The notes under the pieces: generated by a model
Seen by the model: only the letters and a program-made list of their open reading frames with translations
Database searches by the model: none
What the model was told of the DNA's origin: nothing
Shown here: piece by piece, positions 32,331 through 43,300 of the stretch
Numbering within the stretch: the stretch's first letter is position 1
Layout: each line of letters begins with the position of its first letter
Translations under genes and position numbers: made by a program
Assembly (NCBI GenBank): GCA_039621445.1
Contig: CP154954.1
Location: forward strand, 50,075,847 to 50,139,846
Length of the DNA: 64,000 nt
DNA from: Euglena gracilis
Taxonomy: Eukaryota; Euglenida; Euglenophyceae; Euglenales
Reading direction: 5' to 3'

Positions 32331-33554
32331 CTACCTCCCGTGACCTACCAGCGGGTTCCTCGCCCCCCAACCCTCCCCTCAACCCCCCCCCCACCTCACT
32401 CATGGGGGCGCAGCAACTCACCGACGCCCAACCCCCTGCAACCGTTGCCGATGGTCCACCCCCCACCCCCTCCCCCAGGGTTTGCATCCCAAGGCGGACC
32501 AGCCTGGGCGACGTGACTGGCGTAGCCAGCACCGGAAGTCCGGGCCGCCGCCGTGGATCCCCCGAGCTGGGTATCGGGATATATCTGCCCCGCTGTGTGC
32601 TGGGGCTGCGATGGAATGGTGGCAGCCCCCCCCCCCCCGCCATCAAGGTTGGGGGCCCATATTTGTTGTTGTTTTCCACCCCTGCCAGTGCAAGGTCATC
32701 TATCTATGCATTTCCAGCATTCCATTGCACATCTCTCATCTCTCATTCAGCACACGGTGGATTTCCGAGTCGGACCACCTCCCTTTGCATGGCCCCTATC
32801 CCCCATACGCTCCATTCAGGCTTCTTTTTGCTCTTTCACCTGGAATGGTCCCGGCCGACCCCCCCCCCCCTTGGTGTCAGGTCCAGCGGGTACTCCCCTC
32901 CCCAGAGGTTTGGGTTTTCTCCATTTTGGGGACGAAGTGCCAAAGATTTCCGGCAGAAAAGCACCAGAAAACATATCATTCAGTGATGTGGTTTTGAGGG
33001 ATTTTTCTGAGGCCAACCCAAAAAATGTTGGGCAAAAAGTTCAGAAGAGGAAGAATGAAAAATAGGGAGTTCGAGGGGTGCTTTAATGGTTGTGTTCCAT
33101 GACCCCCCCCCGGGTGCCACACTGGAAAGGGTGAGGGGAGCCCCCGGGAGGGTCTGAAAAAAGGCCTGATCTCTGATCGAATTTTACCTCTTAGCACCCT
33201 CTCACACCTCACGCCCCCGCCATCTCGTTTGGCAACTGGAATCCCAGGCGGCAGCCTGCGTTGCTAAGACGCCCCTGGAAGTTTATTTGTCTCTATGTAG
33301 TTTGTTTCAACAGGGGTCGGGGGGCGTGCACACGATTCCATGGCATCTATCAAGAGCCACAAAAGAGGTTTTTGCTGAAATGACACGATGATGATGGGTT
33401 TGGGTTGGGGTTTGCAAATATATGTTGCATTAAGGGCAATAGGTTTCACCAAGCCAGCCGATCAGTGAGTTTTTATGTGTGAGATTATGGCGAGGGTGCA
33501 TGTTGTTAGCGCTTAATCCCTGGCTGAAACAGCTCAGTGTTTTGTTCCACCAGC

Positions 33555-33655
33555 ACATACATACATACATACATAAATACATGCACACACACACACATGC
33601 ATACATATACACATATAAACGTAAATACATACACACTTACACACACGCATATACG
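33555..33655. repeat. (ATAC)n and (AC)n microsatellite
   Basis: ACATACATACATAC passing into CACACA and ACATATAC. Confidence 0.85.
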
Positions 33656-34259
33656 AGCAATGAAGATTTGCATTTGGAAAAATTTTGCAAAAAAATGCAC
33701 GGATTTTCTGCAGATTTCAACAGGCACCTCTTGTTTTAATCAACAAGGAGTTTTCCATTCCAGGACAAAATCTTTGGCATCTTTTACTATCCCAAGGCGA
33801 ATAATAACCTTTCCAAAATCCTGACTGCAAAAAATAACCCGCCTGTACAGAAATCCCCATTTGGCACAACGTTCCGATTAATGTTGGAACCCACCAATTG
33901 GGTTGAGTAATTTGCCACCGACGCTTGAAAACCAGTCATCAACCCTCCATCCACTCACTGGCTCAAAACCCATCGATCTCGGCCAAAATACATTTTCCAT
34001 GCCATAGTTGCAGAAGGACCACTTTTAAAAAGCTTGGCCGACCACTGGAGTAACAGAGGAAAAAATCAGCCGGCCCCTGAAAAAAAACCAAACATCAACC
34101 ATGATATCGGAACCACCCCAAATTGCTCCAAGTTGCCCATTTGTAATCCTTCGATCCTTGGTCTTCTGTGGGCAGATGCTTTATTCCTTTGGTAGGTGGA
34201 CAGAGTTTGAGTCATTCTGCGAATGGGAAGCACATAGAACACTTGTGGTACTGACACAC

Positions 34260-34735
34260 GTACTGCTGGCCATTTTTGGCTTTTTTGGACCATTTTGGGC
34301 ATTTTTTTTGTTATTTTTGCCTGCTTTTGGAACTTTTGGCCATTTTAACCATTTTTTTTGCCACTTTTAGGCCATTTTTAGGTCACGTTTGACTGCTCTT
34401 GGTGTCAAAAGCAACAAAAAGACGTTTAAAGTGGCCTGAAAGTGGCCAGAAGTGGGTAAAAATGGCCAACAGCAGAGAAAAGTGGTCAAAAGTGGGTTAA
34501 AGAGGCCAAAAGTGGTCAAAAGAGGTCAAAGAAAAGCAAAAGCTGGCCAAAAGCAGCCAAAGCCCAGCAAAAAGTGGGCAAAAGCAACAAAAGTGAACAA
34601 AAGAAAGCAAAAGGCAGGAAATAATGGGCAAAGGCAGCAAAAATCGACCAAAAGCAACAGTGGCCAAAAACAGTCCAAAAGCATCAAAAACTGGCGAAAA
34701 GCAGCGAAAAGTGGCCAAAAGTCGGCAACAGTGGA
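34260..34735. repeat. degenerate (TGGCCAAAAG)n repeat
   Basis: Short strings of GGCCATTTT up to 34380 and then, inverted, AGTGGCCAAAAGTGG and GCAAAAGC. The two halves are complementary. A comparable TTTTGGCC array lies at 39190-39440. Confidence 0.7.
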
Positions 34736-34809
34736 TTGTGTGATTGTGATATATGCTCATTTTTTGTTGGCCTGCCCCCCACCTACAGCCAACTACTTTG
34801 CCGACCGCT

Positions 34810-35240
34810 GTATGTATGTATGTATGCATGCATGCATGCATGTATGTATGTATGTATGTATGTATGTATGTATGTATGTATGTATGTATGTATGTATGTA
34901 TGTATGTATGTACGTATGCATGCGTGTATGTATGTATGTATGCATGTATGTATGTATGTACGGATGCATGCGTGTACGAATATATGTATGTATGTGTATG
35001 TACGTATGTATGCATGCATGCATGAATGTATGTATGCGTGTATGTATGTATGTATGTATGTATGTATGTATGTATGTATGTATGTATGTATGTATGTATG
35101 TATGTATGTATGTATGTATGTATGTATGTATGTATGTATGTATGTATGTATGTATGTATGTATGTATGTATGTATGTATGTATGTATGTATGTGTGTGTG
35201 TGTGTATGTATGTATGTAAAATGTATGTATGTATCCCACG
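34810..35240. repeat. (ATGT)n microsatellite, about 430 bp
   Basis: Nearly uninterrupted TATG tetranucleotides with ATGC variants. All long frames through it are artefacts of the repeat. Confidence 0.95.
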
Positions 35241-35703
35241 CCGGTTCGGGCGTGAAGCCGGTGCCTGGGACACAGTTCTCGATATAGTAGTGATGTATAT
35301 TTATAACCCGTGCGAACCTCTCAATTGACCCTGGGGTATGGGTGCCGCACATGTGGTGGGGCTCTGCATGTCCGATACGAGGGAGTGGCGACCCTTCTCC
35401 ATCCACAGTGGTGGGGTGCGATTCCCTGCCACACTTTATGGATTGAGTTGGGGCCACGGTCCACAATGTAACTGAGGTGTCTACAGATCAATCACGAATT
35501 TTCGTGTACACCAAATATTTGTTTGTGGTTCACCTGTGGACACCAAAAAATTTTTTGTGGTTCACACATCTTTTGCGAGCCACACTAAATCAATGTCTGG
35601 CTTCTTCTTGGTGTTCTGCCAGAGGGAGGCGTGGAAAGCAAGGTTAAGGCGATGCTGGGTTCCTTCCGCCGCAGTCTCTTTAATTGTTTACTGTTAATTT
35701 GCC
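35241..35703. other. upstream region of CCCH gene 3
   Basis: The last 80 bases (GCTGGGTTCCTTCCGCCGCAGTCTCTTTAATT to the ATG) are conserved upstream of gene 4 and probably hold the 5' UTR; CCGCAG at about 35670 could be a 5' UTR acceptor. Confidence 0.4.
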
Positions 35704-35820
35704 ATGGCGCCCACAACCCATGTCTCGACGGCGGTGCGGAGGGGCCGCAAGGCCAAGGTGGAGGCCGGGCACGGCGTGTGCCTTGACTACCTGAAGGGGA
35801 AGTGCACGCGGGAGCGGCCT
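35704..35820 (+). CDS. CCCH gene 3, exon A
   Basis: Reads MAPTTHVSTAVRRGRKAK then GVCLDYLKGKCTRERP, 39 codons. RGRKAK is a basic patch that could serve nuclear import. C-x7-C starts finger 1. The next dinucleotide is GA, while a GT (GTGATG) lies 9 bases further; using it would put 11 residues between the second and third Cys ligands, too long for the muscleblind family. In gene 4 the ATG and frame are identical, which fixes the start. Confidence 0.7.
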
Positions 35821-36309
35821 GAGCTCGGCGTGATGTTCCCGATGGCCTACTGCCGGGTGACATTTTTCTTGGGAACGGTGTCGTGTGTGTGGTCTGAATC
35901 TATCGTTATCAGTAGCAATCATTGGTACCACCCCCTCCACTCCCAGGCATTCACCGACCCCCCCCCCCCCCCGCCTCCCTCCTGGGGTTGGTCAAATTGA
36001 GCCAGGCTGGCAGCCAGGGATGCGCTTCTATTTGGACCCTTCCTGCCCAATTTTTGTTGATTTCCTTTAAAAATTCCATCAAAATGGGGTGTTCACTTGT
36101 AGTGGACCGCCCCCTTCGACGGCGGGGGGTGCGCTTTTATTTGGACCCCACTTGTGGCGTCCCTGCACTTCTATTAGGGGGGGGGGGGCGGGTTTAGTCA
36201 GTATTGAAGACTTTTTTATTGAAGAATATTTTTTTGGAATTTGATGCGGCAGTCATTGCATTTCATTCTTCACAGAGTTAAACTAGAATGTGTGATACGC
36301 CGGCCGCAG

Positions 36310-36470
36310 TGGTCCCAGTGCCGCTTCGTCCACCCGGACCTCACGGCATACCAGCAGCTGTCGGAGGCGGTGGAGGCGCAGGCCGGGCGGGAGATCTGCG
36401 AGGTGTGGGCCATGACCGGCCAGTGCAAGTTCGGCGCCAAGTGCAACAAGCTGCACCCCAACCAGGGCCA
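36310..36470 (+). CDS. CCCH gene 3, exon B (intact finger 2)
   Basis: After CGGCCGCAG the frame reads WSQCRFVHPDLTAYQQL, EAQAGREICEVWAMT and GQCKFGAKCNKLHPNQG. Both the C-x3-H of finger 1 and the whole finger 2 are present, with the same linker length as gene 2. Muscleblind-type tandem CCCH fingers bind YGCY-like RNA motifs in animals; the RNA target here is unknown. Confidence 0.75.
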
Positions 36471-36866
36471 CCCCTCCGGTCCTGTCATTGCTGAATGTTC
36501 ACCAGAACCCGCAACCATAGATCCACCTACCTCCCCCCCTTGGATATAGGGGGGCAGTGACCCCTGGAGGGTGGGCACCGTCCTCCGTGGCCTAAACCCA
36601 CTGACCAATTTTTTCTTCTTCGAAAACCCTCCCAACCACAACCCCCCCCCCCCAGGGGTGCAACCACGGCGAAATCCTTGAAAAAAAGAAAACTTTCGGG
36701 CCAAAGGCTGATCCATGGCGCACCCGACCCCTGCAGGGGGGGTGGGGGGGGGGTCCAGCGGCCCCAGCCCACCCATCCACTGCCCCGGGGGGGTGTGTGG
36801 TCGACAAGTGTTAAATGAATCTCTCCCTCCCCGCCGAGGGAGGAGCGACCCTCATGGCCGACCGGG

Positions 36867-37197
36867 TTGGGCTCCCCTCGCCACCGAGGCGGCACGGCCC
36901 CTGGCCCCATCGTGGTGGCCAGCCCGACGCGGCAGGCCGTCGCCATCTCCGCCCCAGGCCTCGCCCCGGCCCCCGTGCCAACCCCGGCCGTGCGGTCCGT
37001 GCAGCACGTCGTGGCCCCCGCGGTGGCTGAGGCCCGCCGGGGGGAGTCCCCCAGCGGCAACCCCGGCGCCGCGGCGGCCGTTGGTCCCAAGGCTCCGGAC
37101 GTGACGGCGGGGTTGGAGAGGTTCGCGGAGTGCATGCGGAACAAGTCGGCGCCGGCGGAGGAAGAGGAGGAGGACTACCATTGGCGTTCAGCGCTAC
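36867..37197 (+). CDS. CCCH gene 3, exon C (Ala/Pro-rich, FAECM motif)
   Basis: Reads GTAPGPIVVASPTRQAVAI, a long Ala/Pro tract, then DVTAGLERFAECMRNK and EEEEEDYHWR. The left boundary is between about 36850 and 36885. Gene 3 lacks a GC at the inferred donor (CGT/TCAGCG), so its exon end is less certain than in genes 1 and 2. Confidence 0.5.
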
Positions 37198-38544
37198 CCT
37201 TGGCGAATTTGCCCCCGGCTTGTATTGGGGAGGGGACTTCCTGACAAAATCCCCTCCCCGGTGTCAAATTGCTAAATCCGTCCAGAGTCATCTTTTTAGT
37301 TTTTTTGGGTATTCGTGCCTCCTCTTTCAGGCGGGTGATTTGCTGATTTCTGAGTTGCTGAAAAATCCAGACAAGGTCTTTAAAAATGTCGCGTGGTCAT
37401 TTTCAAAGGTGGCTGAAATGGTCGACCCACCATCCAAGGTCGTCCAGCCAAACAGCGCATTTTTTCCGATTGTTATGAAGGGTGGCAGAGGCCAAAACAA
37501 CCCACATGGTTACCCAAAGTGATTTACCCGCGCCCCCCCGGGCAATTGACGCCCCGGGCAATTGACACCCCCGGGCAATTGTCACCCCTGGCTGTGCCGG
37601 CCAATTTGTCACCCCGGGAAATTGTCACCCCCTTCCGTGCTGCCCAATTTGTCACCCCCTGTTTGCAGTATTGCACTGTGAACTTTCTTTTTGCTGACAT
37701 GACTCGATTAATCTTCTATTTCGCTACAACGTGCAAAGAACTTTCACATACCAAACGCTGCACAATATCATGACCATAGACATTTTTCCTGTGTTCACTT
37801 GTGTTTCAGATGGTGTTCTTGGTCATTTGGTTTAAATGTGGCTTATATGGGTGGGCAATTGACGCCCCCGGGCAATTGTCACCCCCCCTCTGTGCCGACC
37901 AAATTGTCACCCCGCGGGAAATTGTCATCCCCCTCCATGCTGCCCAATTTGTCACGTGGCAATTGCCCGGGGGGGGGGGGGTAAGATGGCTTAAACAGCC
38001 CGGAAGATTGCCTCATAGGTAGTGAGAAATGCCCACTGCAAGCATTCATTCATTTTGGTTGGAATTGCGGCCGGCCACGGCTGGCTCCCACTGCGAACCA
38101 TGAGGCCGAATTTTTCCCTTGCTTGTAGATTGGACACTGAGGTTGGCCGCAGCCTACCATGGTCCCAACCATAGAAGTTACCGAAATTAGTGTGGTTGGA
38201 GCAACGGTGATGTTGGGTGGCTTTGGTAAACTGGTCAACTGTTTGAATTAGAATATCAACCCTTACCTCATGCTTGTAAAAAACCTCATCAATTTTTTTC
38301 ATTTTTTTTCATTGGTTGGTTTGCGCCGCAGCTGGCTGCTACCGAACGCCGTCCACCATGGAGAGGTGTCATTATTTGTGGTCTTTAAAAGAAAATTTTC
38401 ACTTCTTGGTTGGCTGCGCCCATCCAAAAATGCTTGTGACCTTCCTGAATCTCTGGGGTTTTCTTTCAGCTCCTGTAGAGACCCCGCCCACTCCTTCCAC
38501 CTATTTGGCCGTGGGCGTACAGTGCAGGGCCGCGCTGGCAGCAG
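37198..38544 (+). other. intron C/D of CCCH gene 3
   Basis: Holds two copies of the GGGCAATTGTCACCCC block (listed) and GGCCGCGGCC-type palindromes near 38060-38165. Confidence 0.45.
37530..37975. repeat. CCGGGCAATTG(A/T)CACCCC repeat, two blocks
   Basis: 37533-37667 and 37851-37975 are homologous blocks of about 130 bp made of CAATTGTCACCCC units with the internal palindromes CCCGGG and CAATTG. The second block ends in the inverted GGCAATTGCCCGGGG. Confidence 0.7.
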
Positions 38545-38694
38545 CCCTCCGGCAAGGCGCTGGCCGGGAAGGAGTTGGCGGAGGAGGAGGCAGTGCCTCA
38601 GTACTCCGCGGCGCGGCGGTTCCTGCAGTCGGTGCTCGGCGTCGACAGCGCGCTGCTGGACATCATCCGCGACCTGAACCTCGTCGGCTGCTGA
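38545..38694 (+). CDS. CCCH gene 3, exon D (C-terminus)
   Basis: After CTGGCAGCAG the frame reads PSGKALAGKELAEEEAV, then RRFLQSVLGVDSALLDII and DLNLVGC-TGA. It is contiguous where gene 2 is split. The stop is 49 bases before a hAT-like insertion (38744). Confidence 0.65.
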   Translation, partial: PSGKALAGKELAEEEAVPQYSAARRFLQSVLGVDSALLDIIRDLNLVGC

Positions 38695-38735
38695 AGGGCT
38701 TGTGTGCCAGTCCACACGTCCGGAGGCGGCCGCAC

Positions 38736-38743
38736 ATGGCCGC
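38736..38743. repeat. 8-bp target-site duplication ATGGCCGC, left
   Basis: Exact match to 39829-39836. Confidence 0.85.
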
Positions 38744-39828
38744 CAGGCACCTATGGCCGACCAGGGCCGACCAGGGCCGACCAGGGCCGACCAGGGCCGA
38801 CCAGGGCCGACTATGATTTTCAGGACCCCCGTAGGTGGGGGTTCCGACCAGGGCCGACCAGGGCCGACCAGGGCCGACCAGGGCCGACTTGCATGTGATT
38901 GGCCGACCAAAGGGAAATGGATGAAGGACTTAGGCAGCTTTCCCTCTGAACCAAGCTCCTTTGATGATGCTGGGCGGTGCTGGACGATCCAGGACGATGC
39001 TGGCCCGGCAGCATCGACCGCGGGTTACCGCGGGTTTCAGGACTGTCATAGGTGGGTTGCCGACCGCAGCCGACCACAGCCGACCGCGGCCGACCGTGCA
39101 ACTTTTTTTCTGATTGATGTCATTTTTTTCAGTGAGAATGAGGAATTTTATCCCAGATTTTGAGATTTTTCTGGCTCGTCTGGCTCATGTTGTCACTTTT
39201 GGCTACTTTTGGCCGCTTTTGGCCACTTTAGGTCGCTTTTGTCCCCTTTTGGCCCATTTGTCACCATAATTCACCAATTTCGACCTATTTTGACCATTTT
39301 TTTGCCACTTTTTGCGCACTTCTTGTAATTTTGGGCCATTTTGTCCTGCTCTGGGGCCATTTTTGACCACTTAAAGCCATTTTCGACCTTTTTTTTGTTA
39401 TTTTACCCATTTTTTGGTCTCTTTTTGGTCCAATTTGACCATTTTTGAGCATTTTGTGCCAGTATATTGTATATTTTGAAGAACTCAACCCATTTTTGGA
39501 TAATTTCCCCACAAATCTCCAGTTTTACACCCATTTTGGCCATTACGGATCAGTTTTTGCTAACTTGGGGGCCATTTGTCACTGATTTGGCAAATTTTGG
39601 GCTAATTTGGGTCAATGTGAGCATATTTTATGGCATTTTGGCCATTTTACGCCCTTTTGGTAATTTTGGGTCATTTTTCACAATCTTTTTTTCTGTGACG
39701 ATACCCCCACCTATGGCCGACTATTTGCCGACCAGGGCCGACCAGGGCCGACCAGGGCCGACCAGGGCCGACCAGGGCCGACCAGGGCCGACCAGAGCAC
39801 CAAAATGGGAAGTGACCATAGGTGCCTG
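38744..39828. mobile_element. hAT-like non-autonomous transposon with GGCCGACCAG repeats
   Basis: The termini CAGGCACCTATGG and CCATAGGTGCCTG are perfect inverted repeats of 13 bases, with an 8-bp TSD ATGGCCGC. Tandem GGCCGACCAG decamers at 38756-38813, 38846-38889 and 39712-39795 are subterminal, likely transposase sites. The middle is TTTTGGCC-rich and non-coding. The TIR matches the ends of the element at 14493-16423. It sits in the probable 3' UTR of CCCH gene 3. Confidence 0.85.
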
Positions 39829-39836
39829 ATGGCCGC
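39829..39836. repeat. 8-bp target-site duplication ATGGCCGC, right
   Basis: See 38736-38743. Confidence 0.85.
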
Positions 39837-40623
39837 CACTGCATAAGTGTTCCCTCTCTTCTCCTTCGCCGCCCCGCGGCTCCCGAGCGCAGCCCACGCG
39901 TGGGCTGCCGTATGGCAAGGGCAACTTGGTGTCGTCTGAGAGGTGTGCCTGATGGGAGGGGGCAGCAACTCGAGTGACTCATCCTTGGTTTGTGCTTGCT
40001 GTTCTCGAAGAACTTTTTGGAGGTTGACAAATGGCAAGTATTTTATCTCGTTTCTCTGTTGTTGACTCCGACCTCATCAAAATCCTGCTTTGTTTTCCTT
40101 ATTCGCAGTTTTTCTTATGACTGTTTGATGTATATTATTTTGCACGCCACCAGTCTCAAAGTTGCTTTTTTCCACTCAATTTCTCCCTCTTGGTGTTCCA
40201 GTCTCGCAAAACTTTGCTTGGCTTTTGGCTCGGTGTCTCACACTCATAAGGCTCATCCTTTCACTCAGTTGATGGGCCTGTTGCCCCATTTGCATTTAAT
40301 GAAATAGAACCTGCATATCCCCCTATGGGAAAGTGTCCTCTATGACTTCTGGGGCCGCTAACATGTCCCACAGAGACGTGTCTCATATCCTTGTTTTCCC
40401 CATTTGCATAATTGTGGTCACAAGCCCGAAAACGATCGCCATTTTTTCAGAACTTGGAATATGAGCTGTTTAAAAAAAAAATACATTAATGAAATGCCTG
40501 CAAAAAATCTTAAGTGGACAAGTGAGCGTGATTCATATCGTGATTTGCAAATTTCAAAATGCAAATTTCCGCTAATTTTCTGCAATGTTCCAACCACCCG
40601 ATGTTCCCCCCAAATTCAAAAAG
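39837..40623. other. intergenic stretch, no gene recognised
   Basis: Unique-looking sequence without a conserved motif; the GC-rich patch at 39870-39910 is open on the minus strand but not recognisable. Confidence 0.4.
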
Positions 40624-40633
40624 GTCCTGAACA
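40624..40633. repeat. 10-bp target-site duplication GTCCTGAACA, left
   Basis: Exact match to 41342-41351. Confidence 0.75.
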
Positions 40634-41341
40634 GTCTGTTGCTTGGTTCGTAGTACCGGGTGGGGTGGGGGGGGGCTGGACTGCAGCTCGTCCAAATTTG
40701 GACAGCAGGATTCCCAGCAGACCCCCTTGAATTTTTTTCCACTGATCGGTGCTATTTTTTTGAACCGCCAAAACTGGCCCAAAAATGCCCATTTTTGGCC
40801 AGTTTTGGAATTTCTTTTGAACAAAAACAGCCAAAAATGCATTTAAAAACTCATTTCCACCTCGATGCGCAGCCTCGGAGGAGAGTTTTTTCCAGTCGGG
40901 GGGACCCCAGACATACACTTCGTCACTGTCCGACCCCCACCCCGGGGGGTGACTGACTGATTTTTTCAGAGTGACTGATTGGTTTTGGGCCCAAACCCCC
41001 TCCCCCCCCAGGGGGGGGGTGTCGGCCAGGGGTGGGCAAAAGTGGCTTGAGTGACCTCAGGGGAGTTTGTGGGCCTAAAATGGCTTAAAGTGACTGGAAA
41101 GTGGCCGGTTTTTCTGAGTGGCCGACCCCCCGGGGGGGGGGATAGTGATTGACTGGTTTCCCGAAAAAAGTGACTGACTGGTTTTTCGAAGAGTGGAGCA
41201 ACCCCCGCCTCCCTCCCCGGGGTCGGTAAAAAAATTGTATGACCCCAGCACCAGTAGGGGGGGTCTGGCTAGTCCATTTTTTCCCAGTGTCTAGCAAAAT
41301 GGCTAGCCAGTGAACCCCCTGGGGTCCCTAAGCAATGGAAT
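40634..41341. mobile_element. 708-bp member of the CTAGTCC / TTAAGCAA MITE family
   Basis: Flanked by the 10-bp TSD GTCCTGAACA. Ends carry TTGCTTGG and CCCTAAGCAA. The left 300 bp match 19570-19991 with substitutions; the middle (40955-41200) has extra GTGACTGACTGG repeats, a motif also at 2466-2500 and 9395-9440, and the right end matches again. Confidence 0.7.
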
Positions 41342-41351
41342 GTCCTGAACA
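41342..41351. repeat. 10-bp target-site duplication GTCCTGAACA, right
   Basis: See 40624-40633. Confidence 0.75.
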
Positions 41352-42705
41352 AGGTTTATTTTTCGTTGCTGTCCATTTGTCATCCCATTTTGTTGACACA
41401 GTAAGGTGTTGGCGCATGCTGCGTGAACATCCCTGAACATTGCCATGGGTTGGGAGTGCGACTGATGGAGCTTCAGATGTCCAAATAATAAACCGGCGGG
41501 GGAGGGGGCGGCTTCCCTCCCCTCCTCCAGTTAGCTGTCTTGCGGTCACGGAGAGGCAAAGGAAGGATGGGCCGCCCTGCTTGAAGCCTCCTGCCCCCCA
41601 ATATCCTAAATGCCCTCGGTCGTTTTGACCAAGCTCTGTCATGCAGCTGCTTGATGGGGCTTCCGCCACATTCCAGGGGTGGATTGACTGATTTGACTGC
41701 TTAATATTGCTTTCCGTGCTCTTTCTAAGGCAATAGAGCAAACGTTGCAATGTGTTTTTCTCAACCAAACCCATCTCTTCCCAAACGAAGGGTATGTGTA
41801 TGTTTGTGATGTGCATGCTTGCATATGTCCATGCGCACGTGTGTAGGTGTGTGCCATGGGTTGCCTGTGCATCTGTGTTGTATTTTTGTCCGTTTCCAGC
41901 TTTTTTTTGCAGAGGAAATCTACGGAGCATCAGCCTGATTTTCGATGTTCGGATTTTTTTTTCAAAAGGGGAACCTCCTCCGCATATTGTGATTACGCGA
42001 GGTCTGCGCAGTTGCACGCAGGAACTGCTGGTGACCTTTGGCCATCAAACACCGTCCCGGAACGTTGCCAGGGTGCTCCATTCTGCACCTTGGGCACGCC
42101 AGATCAGCCTGAAAGATCCCTGTGTGTCCTGGCCCATCCCATGTCGTTTCAACATGAGCTTTTTACTTTGCAGTTTAACAGGCAGTTTAGTCTACTGACC
42201 CCCCAAGGGGATTTTGGCCCCCTTTTTTATGCAAATTTGGCCTCTCAAAAGTTGACCTTCTGCCTAAACTTGCGATCTCGGCCCCGTTTTTCAGGTGTTT
42301 GGCTTATTTTTCAATGGCCCGTCAAAATCCTCCTCATGCAAACTTAAATTTGGGCCCCCTGAGGTTGTTGGCCGCCCGCCCTTACTTTCAGTCGGGGGGT
42401 AAGCCCACCCAGTGCCAGAACTGCATGGCACCCATTTAACCCTCATGCAAGCACCTTCAATGATGTAGCTCTATGCAGGCATTTTTTTTTGTCGTTGTTC
42501 GACATTTCTAGCCAGAAAGTGGTCAAATTTGCCCAAAAGGGCAAAAAGTTGCACAAAACAACCAGAATTGCCCTGATGGCCCGAAAAAACCAATGATGCA
42601 AAAACAAGTGGTTTACCGGCCGCAGTGCCACGCAGTGCACGCACTGCCACGCGGTGCCGGCACTGCGGGGTGGGCATCCCCGTGGCCCAGGCTTTGCACC
42701 CAGGT
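41352..42705. other. intergenic stretch, no gene recognised
   Basis: Moderately complex sequence. A plus-strand frame at about 41950-42170 has mixed composition but no recognisable domain. Confidence 0.4.
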
Positions 42706-42708
42706 TGT

Positions 42709-42746
<38 letters not shown>

Positions 42747-42796
42747 TGTGGTGTGTGTGTGTGTGTGTGTGTGTCTGTGTGTGTGTGTGTGTGTGT

Positions 42797-42858
<62 letters not shown>

Positions 42859-43002
42859 TTGTATGTGTGTGTGTGTGTGTGGTGTGGTGTGTGTGTGTGT
42901 GTGTTGTGTGGGGTGTGTGTTGTGTGGGGTGTGTGTGTGTGTGTGTGTGTGTTGTGTGGTGTGTGTGTGGTGTGGGTGTGGTGTGTGTGTGTGTGTGTCT
43001 GA

Positions 43003-43033
<31 letters not shown>

Positions 43034-43075
43034 TGTGTGTGTTTGTGTGCCTGTGTGTGCATGTGTGCGTGTGTT
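42706..43075. repeat. (GT)n microsatellite, about 370 bp
   Basis: GT dinucleotides with GGTGTG interruptions. Confidence 0.95.
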
Positions 43076-43239
43076 TATATGAATATTTGTGTATGTTTGT
43101 GGCAGGGTTTCACCGGCGATCCCCCCTGGGGTCCCACTTGTACAATCACCTGACCGACTGCGTTTTATTTCTGGGCGAAAAGAGATTTTGACTGATGCAA
43201 CCAGGGACCATCCCTGAACTGCACCTCCGCGAAATTCTG

Positions 43240-43300
43240 GTAAATTTGCGCAAGTGCGCCTGTTCTAAAGAAAAATGTGTGCAAATCTGGCCGCCTAAAT
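43240..43300. mobile_element. relic terminus of the TTTGCGCAAA element
   Basis: GGTAAATTTGCGCAAGTGCGC ... CTGGCCGCCTAAATGG aligns with the right terminus of the 3.0-kb element (19435-19503), with diverged middle bases. The other end of this copy is not found nearby. Confidence 0.55.

Larger units (their letters stand above)
31395..36470. repeat. segmental duplication, copy 1 (contains CCCH gene 3 exons A and B)
   Basis: Collinear with 43300-47672. Anchors: GGGGTGATGTCGGCACC (31444 / 43341), TTTGCATCCCAAGGCGGACC (32479 / 44019), CCAAGCCAGCCGATCAGTGA (33449 / 44968), exon A (35704 / 46794) and exon B (36310 / 47548). The offset falls from 11.9 to 11.1 kb because different elements were inserted or lost in each copy. 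This copy has extra foldback and GGCCGCGGCC palindromes at 31.8-32.3 kb. Confidence 0.75.

Noticed and set aside
32480-32990. Conserved frame in both segmental copies as a gene
   Set aside because: The similarity to 44020-44460 is continuous in non-coding flanks and includes frame-changing indels, so it reflects duplication rather than coding constraint.
34452-35328. Long frames of Met-Tyr-Val-Cys or Ile-His-Thr-Tyr
   Set aside because: They are translations of the ATGT microsatellite; the same holds for frames in the microsatellites at 24.5-25.1, 42.7-43.1 and 45.7-46.0 kb.
41847-42347. 166-codon plus-strand frame
   Set aside because: Mixed composition, but no motif, no splice support and no paralog; left as unassigned.
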